From NCBI RefSeq assembly GCF_964204865.1, contig NC_135254.1, positions 11,599,001-11,663,000 of the forward strand: a stretch of 64,000 nucleotides of DNA. Reading direction: 5' to 3'. The stretch comes from Styela clava (taxonomy: Eukaryota; Chordata; Ascidiacea; Stolidobranchia; Styelidae). How positions within the stretch are numbered: the first letter of the stretch is position 1; every line of letters starts with the position of its first letter. Of the stretch, positions 1 through 10,575 are shown one piece after another. The position numbers were made by a program, and so were the translations under genes. The notes under the pieces were generated by a model, which was not told the DNA's origin, did no database searches, and saw only the letters and a list, made by a program, of their open reading frames with translations.

Positions 1-1215
1 GAATGCGCTTGAATCACATTTAACCGAGAATTTATTGACTGGAAATACAGGATAGAAAATGGAGCCACAGACTTGAGCAGTTCAGTAATATGGAGCCACA
101 CTCAAATTCTGTTATGAGGTGTGGATTAGTCTTATTTTTTGTGTGTTTAACAGGTTAGTGATGATCTTGAAGGTACAGGCAAACCTAATTAGTGAAAAGA
201 ATACGCTTGAATCACCTTTAACCGAGAATTTATTGCCTGGAAATACAGGATAGAAAATGGAGCCACAGACTAGAGCAGTTCAGTAATATGGAGCCACACT
301 CAAATTCGTTTTGAGAAGTGGATTAGTCTTATTTTTTGTGTGTTTAACAGGTTAGTAATGATCTTGAAGGTACAGGCAAACCTTATTAGTGAAAAGAATG
401 CGCTTGAATCACATTTAACCGAGAATTTATTGCCTGGAAATACAGGATAGAAAATGGAGCCACAGACTTGAGCAGTTCAGTAATATGGAGCCACACTCAA
501 ATTCTGTTATGAGGTGTGGATTAGTCTTATTTTTTGTGTGTTTAACAGGTTAGTAATGATCTTGAAGGTACAGGCAAACCTTATTAGTGAAAAGAATGCG
601 CTTGAATCACATTTAACCGAGAATTTATTGCCTGGAAATACAGGATAGAAAATGGAGCCACAGACTTGAGCAGTTCAGTAATATGGAGCCACACTCAAAT
701 TCTGTTATGAGGTGTGGATTAGTCTTATTTTTTGTGTGTTTAACAGGTTAGTGATGATCTTGAAGGTACAGGCAAACCTTATTAGTGAAAAGAATGCGCT
801 TGAATCACATTTAACCGAGAATTTATTGCCTGGAAATACAGGATAGAAAATGGAGCCACAGACTTGAGCAGTTCAGTAATATGGAGCCACACTCAAATTC
901 TGTTATGAGGTGTGGATTAGTCTTATTTTTTGTGTGTTTAACAGGTTAGTAATGATCTTGAAGGTACAGGCAAACCTTATTAGTGAAAAGAATGCGCTTG
1001 AATCACATTTAACCGAGAATTTATTGCCTGGAAATACAGGATAGAAAATGGAGCCACAGACTTGAGCAGTTCAGTAATATGGAGCCACACTCAAATTCTG
1101 TTATGAGGTGTGGATTAGTCTTATTTTTTGTGTGTTTAACAGGTTAGTGATGATCTTGAAGGTACAGGCAAACCTTATTAGTGAAAAGAATTCGCTTGAA
1201 TCACATTTAACCGAG
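1..1215. repeat. 198-bp satellite, about 6.1 tandem units
   Basis: Units begin with GAATGCGCTTGAATCAC at 1, 199, 396, 594, 792, 990 and 1188. The spacings are 198, 197, 198, 198, 198 and 198 bases, and the last unit stops after about 28 bases. Units are nearly identical, differing at a few positions (for example GATGATC/AATGATC), so the array is young or homogenised. Each unit has a pyrimidine-rich run ending TTTAACAG directly followed by GTTAGT. The window starts inside the array, so its full length is unknown. No coding function is evident; the longest in-unit frame is about 52 codons without a good start. Confidence 0.97.
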
Positions 1216-1316
1216 GTTCATATATAGGTTATAATATATATATATAGGTTCATAGTTTGTATATTTGAAAATCTCGTAATTCTCTACTTTTTAAGTTTGT
1301 TTTTAATAAATAAAAA

Positions 1317-1407
1317 TATAAGATATCCCCCGAAAATAAGCCCTAGTGTTATTTTTCGGAAGAAAATTGAAATGAGACCCAGTCTTATTTTTGGGGAAAT
1401 ATGGTAT
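1317..1407. mobile_element. Fragment of a palindromic DNA transposon
   Basis: The stretch contains CCCCGAAAATAAGCCCTAG at one side and GTCTTATTTTTGGGGAAATA at the other, which are imperfect reverse complements. This CCCCGAAAATAAG / CTTATTTTTGGGG pattern is a widely shared short transposon motif in animal genomes, as far as I recall. It sits between the satellite and its diverged copies. No coding content. Confidence 0.4.
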
Positions 1408-1730
1408 ATCTGTATATGGAGCCATACTTGATTTCTGTTATGGAGATGATTTTGTATTTTTTTTTTCATGGTTTTCAACAGGTTAGTAAAGATCTTCAAG
1501 TTACAGGTAACCATAATAGTATGAAATCATGTTTGACTGTCTGAAAAGTAAATACTTTGAAATTTGTTGCCGGGAAGTGCAGTTTAAAAAGTGGATTCAT
1601 ACAGCGAGGTGATTCGGGGACGCAATGTCTGAATGTTGTCGGAAGTGGAATAGTCATAGTTTTTATTTCATATAACAGGTTTGTAATGATGGTTAAGTTA
1701 CTTTACAACAATAGTACCATAAGATTTGTT
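1407..1730. repeat. Two diverged relatives of the 198-bp unit
   Basis: At 1410-1540 the order GGAGCCATACT, TTCTGTTATGGAG, a T-rich run, CAACAGGTTAGTAA and GATCTTCAAG..ACAGG follows the satellite unit with many changes. At about 1557-1725 a second, more distant relative has TTGCCGGGAAGT, GTGGATT, and ATAACAGGTTTGTAATGAT. They look like old monomers at the edge of the array. The T-run/ACAG/GT(T)(A/T)GT block is the best kept part. Confidence 0.6.
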
Positions 1731-3223
1731 TCACTTTTTGGGGAATTATTGTTTTTTGTTCAGTATATATGCTGATATGAGTAATGATCGCAGTGAAACA
1801 GATACTATACGATAACTGAGGAATGTATACAAGAATTAGGCTGTAAGAAGCTGGTATCATATCAATTTGATCATAGATTATGAATATGAAAGCTAATTTG
1901 TAGTTTACATTTACCAGGTTGGGAAAAATATTTCAAGCTTATCTTACTCAAACTATTTATAAGTAAACTATACATTTTAGCCTAATATTACAATGTATAT
2001 TATTTATTAGATAACATTAGCTGGCGCACTGGATTTTTCATTTAAGACTGGTTTTAGGGGAAGCTTTGATTCACACTTTTATATTCGTTCGTCATTCAAA
2101 TGGTTTGAGTAGAGATTTAAGTATATATTTGTTTTTGAGATTGTTCTGCAATGTTTTACGGTTGTGACAAAGCTAGAAATACTTATTAATATTCCTTATA
2201 TTTTTATATCCACCTGAAGCATGCATAACATATTTGTATTATATTCTTGTGATGATTACTACTACATACATAATTGGATCTGATTTCAGGGATTGTTTAA
2301 ATTGATAATGAAACCAGGAATCAAGCGAAAAAGTTTTTCCGAGAAGACATAAAAATATATTCCGAACGAGATTCCACTACAAAGATTAAATACTAAAATA
2401 GATGGAATAGTATGATGGTAAGATTTGGTATTATTTGCCTTGATCACATCATTGTAACAATAACTGTACAGATGAGACCTGAATACAATCTCCATGGTTA
2501 AATTTTTTTGTTCCAGTCAAGATTGTGTCTAATAGTCAAGTCTGAATTTTGTACATTTGTTTTCCTAAAATAACATTTGCAAGTTCTTTCACAATTTTTC
2601 TTGACTATTTGCTATTTTTATACTGTATTTGGAAAAATTTCATTTTCAAGAGATGTTCTCGCAAGATGTTTTTTGCAAATGGTGTTCCCTATTAAGCACT
2701 CTTTTTTTTATAAAAGTGTAAGATGTGAATTTTTCGCCACTATCGGTTTCATTTTTAAATATTGCCTCAATCACTAAGCATTGTAAAGAAATACATGTAA
2801 TGCCTAATATGTATTAATTGTATCACATGATAAAAAATTGTTCAGTATGGCTTTAACAAATAACATAATTTTTGTGACATCTCAGGTGCTCACGTCGTAA
2901 CGACATGCAAACAGTTGTCGTAGTTTCCATGTTATTGATTTTGCTTCTCCAAAACATCGCGTACATAAAACAATAGAATGACGTGGAATTGGCAAGTGTG
3001 GTATTATGATTGCTCGAAGATTTATTCAGATTCTACGTACCTCAATGTGAGTTTGACGTATTGTTTGTACTGAGCTTTATAGCAGGACATATGCAACAAT
3101 AAGTAAAAACAGAATAGAATATAAAAATTGGCCCATTCCATTTGTTTCCTAACCTAATGAGTTTTTGATAATAAGTGATCTGCGATGTATACAAATCAGG
3201 GATGGACCAAGCAGTCTTTAGTC
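1731..3223. other. AT-rich intergenic stretch, no gene seen
   Basis: Only short frames with no recognisable protein on either strand. No terminal inverted repeats or tandem repeats were noticed. I see nothing that can be annotated here. Confidence 0.6.
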
Positions 3224-3660
3224 CAGGGGTTCTCAACCTGAGGTTCGCGAAAAGATTTCAGGGGGTACTTGGATGGCAGTCGAGTTTTTGTGTGTTGCTG
3301 TTTTTAATATCCTTTATTACTACCAGAGGAAAATGCGTGCCAATTGAAACATAGATTTTCCCTGATCTTGCGTTGTTGTGATTGTGACGTAAACAATGTG
3401 AAATTCACAGAAAATACAGCGTGCTGCGAGCACTGGAGAGAGTGATATCCTTATTGAAACTTGAAAGGGATTTTATTAGTTAGGGCAATATTAGTAACAG
3501 GGAAATTAAATTTAGTTTTATCTGGTCAATAAATTGTTGTTTCAACAAATTGTTAATCGATATATCACAAATTTGTTCGGTGTCACATTACTGGGGGTTC
3601 GCGTTGATTGTTTCGTGCCTCGGGGGGGGTATTTTGCAGAAAAAAGGTTGAGAACCCCTG
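3224..3660. mobile_element. hAT-type MITE with Buster-like target site
   Basis: The 437-bp element begins CAGGGGTTCTCAACCT at 3224 and ends with its exact reverse complement at 3660, a 16-bp perfect terminal inverted repeat. The 8 bases before (CTTTAGTC, 3216-3223) and after (GTCTAGTC, 3661-3668) match at 6 of 8 and fit the nnnTAnnn target-site pattern of Buster-type hAT elements. CAGGGGTTCTCAACC ends are classic for this superfamily. There is no transposase frame, so it is non-autonomous. Confidence 0.88.
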
Positions 3661-3668
3661 GTCTAGTC

Positions 3669-5228
3669 GAATAAACACCATGTTTTATTGAATCTTCGTT
3701 AGATTTGAATTGACTAGTTGACAATGATAAAAATGATGTAATAATTCTATATGAAACCTACATACTTCCTTCTGTTAGATAAATTTCATCCCATATTGTT
3801 GCTAACAACCGTGCCATAAAACCCCACTCCCTAATATCACTACCATTTAATTTTACGTTTTACCTGTATTCTCAAAATGGTGTGCAGGATTAAAAAGTAT
3901 TTATTGGGGAAATAGGTATTTTGATTCCCAGTACTGTAAAATAATAAACCACTCAAGTCATCAAGAATTTTAACATAATTTTTTTGTTTATAGCTTGGAG
4001 AGAAGAAGAAATTAAATCATGATGACAACAATACAGACTCTATATAATTTTGGTTTTATATTGTGTAGGAGATACTCAACCTTACCAGTGTAGTTGCTAA
4101 AAACAAATCTGAAAAAATACCAAATTGAATTTTGCGAATTTTCCCTTGAATCTCTAAACCAGTTCCAGTCAAAAGAGTCTTACAATTTCCTTGCTTATGA
4201 TTATCTAATATGCGTTTGTACTACTGTTACTTTTCCGATATATCTATGATGACTTATATTGAAAAAACAGTCTTATGATTGAACATTTATCCCTGATATT
4301 CATTACGCTAAATATAATTGAAGTAATTATCGGTAATAGGAAAGTCTTAAGATGCTAACAAAAAGGACTCCCTCGGAGATGAATCTTATTTTAAAAAAGA
4401 TTATGTTGGAATCCTGCCAATCTGGTGTTTGCAATTTTTTTTTGCATATTTTCCAATAAATGAAACAGTTAATCAACTGGTATGCATGGATCTTGTTTTC
4501 TGTTAGGGATAATGTATAACGGAGAAGAGTAGTCTTTTTTGTATGTTGAGTATTGGGATACTAGTGGTTGTGATAGCTACCGATATGTTGTGCCTGCAAT
4601 TTGTATTACAAATCTAAAATATCTTAGCGTGTAAACCCCTGTCAATTGCCTATGCAATACAGGTAGAACTACACAATTTGTCAGTACGGACTTCATTTAA
4701 TAATAGCATTTGAGTCACTGGTGGAATTATTCACTGATCTATTAACCATGTATTGTATGAAAATAATTAAATAACAACACATATTTGCTAAAAAAATAAC
4801 AATCACAAAAAGGTATGCAATATCGATAATGTATCGCTCGCAATATAACCCCCTCACATAAGTAATACATTGGGTGAGCGAACACATACTACTTCTTTTT
4901 TCAATACCTTTCCATCTAAAATATGTAGGCTTCAAACTTTACTTGAGGTTTTGTTTGCTTTCCCGATTCTATAATCAGTTACTCTATCATTTGTTTGTAT
5001 CTATTATTTTATCGTCTATTGCTGATTATGGAGTCGAAATAAACTTATACCTCTACATTTGTAATGAGTACCGTAAGTGTTCGAATACAGCATTTTCCCT
5101 GGTTGTAACATACGATACGGTTCAATTGTACAAGTACCGTACATGTCTTAACATTACCAGTTTCCACATTACTTATAAACAAAAATATAACTAAACAAAT
5201 ACGGATGTCTTAACATTACCATTGCGCT
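3669..5228. other. AT-rich intergenic stretch
   Basis: No gene recognised. A segment at about 4944-5070 (TTTTGTTTGCTTTCCCGATT, ... TTATGGAGTCGAAATAAACTTAT) recurs in diverged form at about 18008-18115, inside or beside the copper monooxygenase gene. It is therefore part of a dispersed repeat, type unknown. Confidence 0.5.
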
Positions 5229-5370
5229 GGCCTGGCCCCAAATATTCTGAGGCCTGGCCCCATTTTCTCCGTGGCCTGGCCCCAATTTGTCCGTGGCCTG
5301 GCCCCATTTTCTCTGTGGCCTGGCCCCATTTTCTCCGTGGCCTGGCCCCTTTTGTGTGGCCTGGCTCCAA
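5229..5370. repeat. GC-rich 22-bp minisatellite, about 6 units
   Basis: GGCCTGGCCCC starts at 5229, 5251, 5273, 5295, 5317 and 5339, a strict 22-bp period, with a degraded unit at 5358. The consensus is GGCCTGGCCCCATTTTCTCCGT. Because 22 is not a multiple of 3, it is open in several frames on both strands, which explains the overlapping 90-150 codon frames here. It stands out sharply in GC content from its AT-rich surroundings. Confidence 0.93.
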
Positions 5371-5410
5371 AGCCACAAAAAAGTTATCACCCCTGTTGAC
5401 CTTTTTGGTG

Positions 5411-5510
5411 CTCCAGAAGTATGTGCAGCAATATGTCGCACAACCTGAATCCGCTACACACACATACTATTTTCAGGTTGTGCGCCATCTTGGTGCACAT
5501 ACTTCTGGAG
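5411..5510. mobile_element. 100-bp palindromic MITE (CTCCAGAAGTATG family)
   Basis: CTCCAGAAGTATGTGCA at 5411 is mirrored by TGCACATACTTCTGGAG ending at 5510. The arms of about 38 bases include GCACAACCTGA / TCAGGTTGTGC. The same end sequence (..GAAGTATGCGAACCAAGATGGCGG..) appears in elements at about 16862, 31506, 34566 and 60670. A T-run flanks both sides (CCTTTTT / CCCTTTTT) and may be the target site. CCTAACCCTAACCCTAAA follows at 5521. Non-coding. Confidence 0.82.
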
Positions 5511-6302
5511 GTCCCTTTTTACCTAACCCTAACCCTAAAGCCAACCATATCCATATGGAAAATGTTTTAAATTATGGTACCCAAAATGTGTCACCAGCAG
5601 GGTGCCATTACAGCATTACTGGCTACATACGTTGGTTTGTGTTTTTAATTTGCTGCCGTGGTACTCCAACTTAAAACAAGGTGCCCGAACTCATTGCAAA
5701 ATTTTTTTCTGCTTCACACTGTTTCCCTCTGTTTTGCGCTCTTCCGCGCTGTTTCCCCACTGTTTTGCGGTGTTTCGCGTTGTATTCGGTAAGTAGTAAG
5801 ACCGCAAAGATGCTATACCGGTACGCCACCATTTGGTAATGGTTGGCGCTGTAACCCCTACAAGTTTTACATTCGTAAATACCGGTATAAAAAGGATAAG
5901 TTTATTTCGGTAATTCTATCTCTAAAATCGAAATAAAATTGCAATGTAAGTTATAGACTACATTATAAGCTATAAGCGCTATATACGAATATTGGTAAAT
6001 TCCGCACTAATTTTTACATTCACAAATATCATATTTACAAATGGTGGTGCATAGCGGTTGTTGGGAATGTAGAAGTTACGGCACGTTGGTGTATGGCGGT
6101 ATTTACAAACAGTACCTACCTGCCATATCTGTAAATGCGAAACGGCGGTATTTACAAACAGTACCGGTATCTGTAAATGGCGGTGTGGTATGAGGGTATG
6201 ATAGTCGTTGGGTATGAGTTACCGTATCAGCGTATATGGGTATTTACGAACGTTGAAGTTATATCGCTTACCGGTATTCTGATGTATACCGTAGCAGTAG
6301 GC
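5511..6302. other. Intergenic stretch with CCGGTA tracts
   Basis: No gene. The stretch has repeated TACCGGTA/CCGGTAT words (5815-6300) and imperfect duplications such as GGCGGTATTTACAAACAGTACC near 6092 and 6144. This is low-complexity, locally duplicated DNA with no coding signal. Confidence 0.5.
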
Positions 6303-7216
6303 GGGTCTGGTAGGTACCGGTACCGGTATAGTTTAGTGCCACATGCACTTCTAGTTGGCCTGGCTCAACAATTTTTGCATATGTCAATCCTAACCCCCAC
6401 CTGACTACATCACCGAAAAATTACGTCATTTCGATGTCACAGTGGCGTAATAGGGCCCACCAAAGTATGCGGATGGTCGTCCAAAACGCGCAGACTACCG
6501 TACCGGTATCCCCCAAAATTGAGCAAGCTATTTCTTTCGTTCTCTCGCCACAACGATCACGATAGGAGAGAGATCGCCGGGTCTCATGTAGTTTCTTACC
6601 TAACATACTTCTAGTGGGCGTAGCATGACAATTTTTTCACGTATCAATCCTAACCCCCACCTGACTACACCATCCAAAAATTACGTCATTACGACGTCAC
6701 AGTGACGTAATAGAGCCCTTCAAACTATACGAACTGCCATCCAAGACGCGCAACCGAGCACCCGAAATCGAACAGTTATTTCTCACGTTTTCTCGTCGAA
6801 ACAATTCCAATAGGAGAGAGACCGATAACGTCAGTCAGTTCTTTATCGTCGGCGCCAATGCCATTTCGGTCGATCGGGCGTATATTTGGCAAGCTCTATG
6901 ACGTGATTGTGATGTCGTAGTGATTTAATTTTTGGTTGGCGTAATCAGATAGGGGTTAGGATTGACATATCAAAAAATTGTTATGCTACGCCCACTAGAT
7001 GTACGTTAGGTACGAAACTACACGAGACCCGAGATCGGCGCAGATCCCATTTCGGGCGATCGTAATTATACTTCGGCAAGCCCTATGACGTGATGGTGAC
7101 GTCGTAGTGACGTAATTCTGGATGGCATAGTTAGGTGGGGGTTAGCAATAACATATGCAAAGTTTGTTATGCTAGGCCCACTGGAAGTACTTGTGGTACT
7201 AAACTATACTAGACCC
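6303..7216. mobile_element. Foldback element with doubled inverted arms
   Basis: GGGTCT at 6303 and AGACCC ending at 7216 bound an inverted repeat. Arm words in order are TATAGTTTAGT, CACTTCTAGT, CCTAACCCCCACCTGACTAC, AATTACGTCATT and GTAATAGGGC. Each arm exists twice on each side: left copies near 6328-6450 and 6578-6725, right copies, reversed, near 6900-7033 and 7080-7216. The inner pair (about 6578-7033) has its own GGGTCTC / GAGACCC ends. The left outer end has a CCGGTACCGGTA insertion at about 6313-6327. No transposase frame is visible. Superfamily not assigned. Confidence 0.8.
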
Positions 7217-9109
7217 GAGGTTTCTTTTCAGTTGATTATATTTTGAACGCTGTTTTTCCTTGTGTTCCGACTGGCTAATTTTTATCGATAATTGCTTTTC
7301 TGTTTTGACGCGAGTTTCGCGGGCTTCACTGCATCTGACGTGTCACGCGTGGCTCTTGCATACCGACTTTACGCGCCGAAGGACGTCCTTGTTTAATCTT
7401 ATTATGATGTTAGTGGTTTCGCATTATCCGCTTTACTGACTTAGCGTGTGGGTGGCATTTGGTCTCGTTAGGTAGAGCTGTGTTGAGGGTATCGTAACCG
7501 GGGCCCCATATGACCATCGTCATCATTTATTGCTTTAATTGTTCATGTATTTTTATATTGCATTCCTATTAACTGCTTTCTAAATTTAGTTGCTATTTTT
7601 ATTCTAATAACATTATCGTTCACGTTACCTGTGAGTTTCTTGTCGATTTAGGCCTTTGGAGCGTTACAATATGTAAGTTTATCTTCTATTAACTATCTGG
7701 TTATGCATTTTCTTTCCGCCCTCATCTTGTGATTGTTTATTGATTAATGATTATTTCATTTTATTTACAGTCAACCGTTTTACAATAAACGCGTATGACA
7801 TGGAACATCTGTGTGCCTAAAGCTAAATCTGACAGGAATCTCATGTGGCATCACATTTTTTTAAAATACTACTTGAATTAAAAACGTGTACTTGATGTAT
7901 GACTGGATGTCTGGGGTGTTGAAGCCAAATCGTATTATTGCATCAGATAATAAAATCCAAATTCATATTTTTGCACATTCAGCCAATACTATTAGAAATC
8001 CTTCACCAAATACAGAAATAACTGATCACACTAAATTCATGCATGCGATTATTCAGATTATATCCTATTTTCATTAGTTGAATCATACTATTTGAGTATA
8101 ATATTAACATGGCCATTTCAGATATGTTTCCTTTATATACTGATATATCCTTGAGTTGTTTCCTATTGAAATTGATATATATACCGTACTGTGTCGAAGG
8201 GTAAGTAACTTTTTGTTTTCGATATTGCTTTTTAATAATCAGATTTCCTGAAAAAAAAGTTTTTCCATAGAATTAGAGAGTTTTTAGCAAAAAAACTGGT
8301 TACATAACGGCCATGATTCCTTTAGATTATTATCGAGACAAGCATGGCGTGATATGACCAATCTGCCTTCCCTGCTATCCCTGAATTGCAATTCAGATAC
8401 ATATGATCGGGGATCATAAGCCTATTATTTTCATGTAGTAGCTCTCTAATGAATCAACTATTTCACTGTGATTAATACACTTTCCAATGTCTAATAGATT
8501 GACAAATTGGAGAATGACATGGCAAAAAATATATTTTGGATTATCGTAATTTAGTTTGTTCCAGCCTCCCTGCTAAAATTATTGAATATTAGATTAAATA
8601 ACAGGTTTCAATAACAGATAGAATATTTGGATTTATATACTTGTAACTTAATATATTTGGTAATGAATTCTTAATTTTTGGAATATTTGCTTTAGGAATT
8701 GGAAACTCATTTAAAAAAAATATACCCCGGTCCTGATTAGATTCTGAGATTACTCCGAAATTCGTCTTCTTTCTAATCAGATCACGTTTTTTGTACACGG
8801 TGTATAGAGATTTTTATAAACTAAGAGTGGAACAAACCAGAACCTGTGTCTATTTATCTATTGTAAGTGGGTGTATTGGGTGGTATCTGACTCAGATACT
8901 AAATGGTTGTATCGTTACCACCCAGTCATCTACCGAAAACTTTTCTTATCATTTATATTTACCTATTATATGTTTTCTGGTTTGACGAAAAAATAAATTC
9001 TCTCTCTCTATTACAGTATTCTGATATTACCGTTCATAGAGACGGATATGTTTATCTGTGGATGTCGGGACAACGGTAAATGAAAAACTTAACACGACTT
9101 TATAGAATG
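7217..9109. other. Intergenic and 5' flank of the TatD gene
   Basis: No gene recognised. A block at about 7290-7510 is richer in GC and CpG than its surroundings (CGCGAGTTTCGCGGG, ACGCGCCGAAGGACG) but no family is recognised. A CT-rich run ending TATTACAG at 9016 would serve as a splice acceptor about 94 bases before the TatD start, so an untranslated 5' exon is possible. Confidence 0.45.
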
Positions 9110-10003
9110 GCCAAATTTATTGATATTGGAGCAAATTTGACTGATCCTGTGTTTAGAGGAGTTTATAGAGGTAAAGAGAAGCATGAAGATGATTTTAAGG
9201 ATGTCATTGATCGAGCGAAAAAAGTTGGATTGGATAAAATCATTGTAACTAGTGGATGCCTTCAGGATTGCGCGGATAGCTTGGAAATATGTAAAGCCAG
9301 TCAATTTTTGTTTACAACAGTGGGATGCCATCCTACCAGATGCCAAGAATTTGATGAACATGGTCCTGAAGTATATTATAAATCATTATTTGATATTGCC
9401 TCTAGCAATGGTGATGAAGTAGTAGCCATTGGTGAGTGTGGGTTAGATTATGATCGCTTGCATTTTTGTCCTAAGGAAACTCAGTTGAAGTATTTTGTTA
9501 AACAATTTGATTTGGCGGAACATACAGGCCTTCCAATGTTTTTACATTGCAGAAATGCACATGATGATTTTTTGGATATAATGCGACAGAATCGTAATAG
9601 AATATCTGGAGGTGTTGTTCATTCATTTGATGGCACACCTGAAGAAGCGAAAGCAATAATAGACTTAAATTTGTTTATAGGAATAAATGGATGCTCTTTA
9701 AAGCAAAAAGAAAATTTAATGTCCATTTGTTCTATCCCATCAGACAAACTTATGATTGAAACTGATGCACCGTGGTGTGAAATAAAACCAACGCATGCTG
9801 GGCATTCTTTTATTAAAACAAAGTTTCCAACGAAAAAGAAATGGGAAAAAGACCATTGTATAAAAGGTCGCAATGAACCGTGCAATATTGTTCAAGTATT
9901 AGAAGTAATGGCTGAAGCTAGAAAAGAGGATTTGACGGAACTGGCGACCACAATGTTTGAAAATACAAAAAAGTTATTTTTTGACAGGAAAAACGATGTC
10001 TGA
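9110..10003 (+). CDS. TATDN1: TatD-type metal-dependent hydrolase, TATDN1 orthologue
   Basis: An intronless reading frame of 297 codons from ATG 9110. It encodes a TatD-family metal-dependent DNase, a TIM-barrel hydrolase known as a 3'-5' exonuclease/endonuclease linked to DNA repair and apoptotic DNA breakdown. Visible family motifs, in order, are [11 protein letters not shown] at the N-terminus, [47 protein letters not shown] and FPTKKKWE. The metal ligands (Glu of GECGLD, His of LHCR, His of VHSF, Asp of ETDAPW) are present. Length matches animal TATDN1 (about 297). An in-frame ATG lies 30 bases upstream (9080), but 9110 has the better context (AGAATGG) and gives the family's normal start. 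No introns interrupt it, whereas vertebrate orthologues have many. Next gene, same strand, starts 572 bases on. Confidence 0.95.
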   Translation, partial: AKFIDIGANLTDPVFRGVYRGKEKHEDDFKDVIDRAKKVGLDKIIVTSGCLQDCADSLEICKASQFLFTTVGCHPTRCQEFDEHGPEVYYKSLFDIASSNGDEVVAIGECGLDYDRLHFCPKETQLKYFVKQFDLAEHTGLPMFLHCRNAHDDFLDIMRQNRNRISGGVVHSFDGTPEEAKAIIDLNLFIGINGCSLKQKENLMSICSIPSDKLMIETDAPWCEIKPTHAGHSFIKTKFPTKKKWEKDHCIKGRNEPCNIVQVLEVMAEARKEDLTELATTMFENTKKLFFDRKNDV

Positions 10004-10575
10004 TTTTAGGATATAAAGCTAGATTTATCACTGAAAAAATCATCTTGCATTTTGACACATACAGTTCTATTTTTAAGTTTCATTATTGCACCAAAAAAGA
10101 ATCAAGAGTTCATATTGACAATTGACATTCTAGAAACATTTTTTGTGTGCAAAAACTAGAATTTACTTCGACAACAACAATTAGACTTCCTGATGTTTTT
10201 GAAGCTGATTTTTGTATCGCTTGTTTTAAAAGTTCTATCAATATGAAGGTGATCTTTAAAATGATAATATTTGCCTATTTTGTGATATATTGTTTATTTC
10301 AGCAATTCTGCTCAGATGCTTTTTGATTTTAGTTAGATACATTTATCAATCCTTTTCATTTGGCCACTGATCATGGCTAATTAGACGATTATACTTAGTT
10401 ACTGAGACTCTTTTTGAGTATCGTATTTGAAACCATTTTCAAAACAAATATAGATGAAAATGTAGTTCGAATGGGGATAGTTTGGGTTACATTTATCAAT
10501 TTATTCAAAAACTCAATTTTCAGCTTCCTAAATTTGTTACATGACTTTCTAATATAGTATCATCTTTAAATAATA
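10004..10575. other. Spacer between TATDN1 and GCP3
   Basis: The 572-base spacer has no AATAAA that I could find. Two acceptor-like sites are present: TGTTTATTTCAG ending 10302 and CTCAATTTTCAG ending 10523, the latter 52 bases before the GCP3 ATG. This would suit a 5' untranslated exon or a trans-spliced leader. Confidence 0.45.

Noticed and set aside
1-1215. Satellite as a CRISPR-like array
   Set aside because: Units are contiguous and near-identical over their whole 198 bases, with no unique spacers, and the DNA is eukaryotic.
5521-5540. CCTAACCCTAACCC as telomeric repeat
   Set aside because: Only about three units, and the same words occur inside MITEs at 16750, 31650, 34620 and 60730. 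Not a telomere.
5222-5674. 150-codon + frame and two 90-codon minus frames
   Set aside because: They arise from the 22-bp minisatellite and the adjoining palindromic MITE; the protein is a translated repeat.
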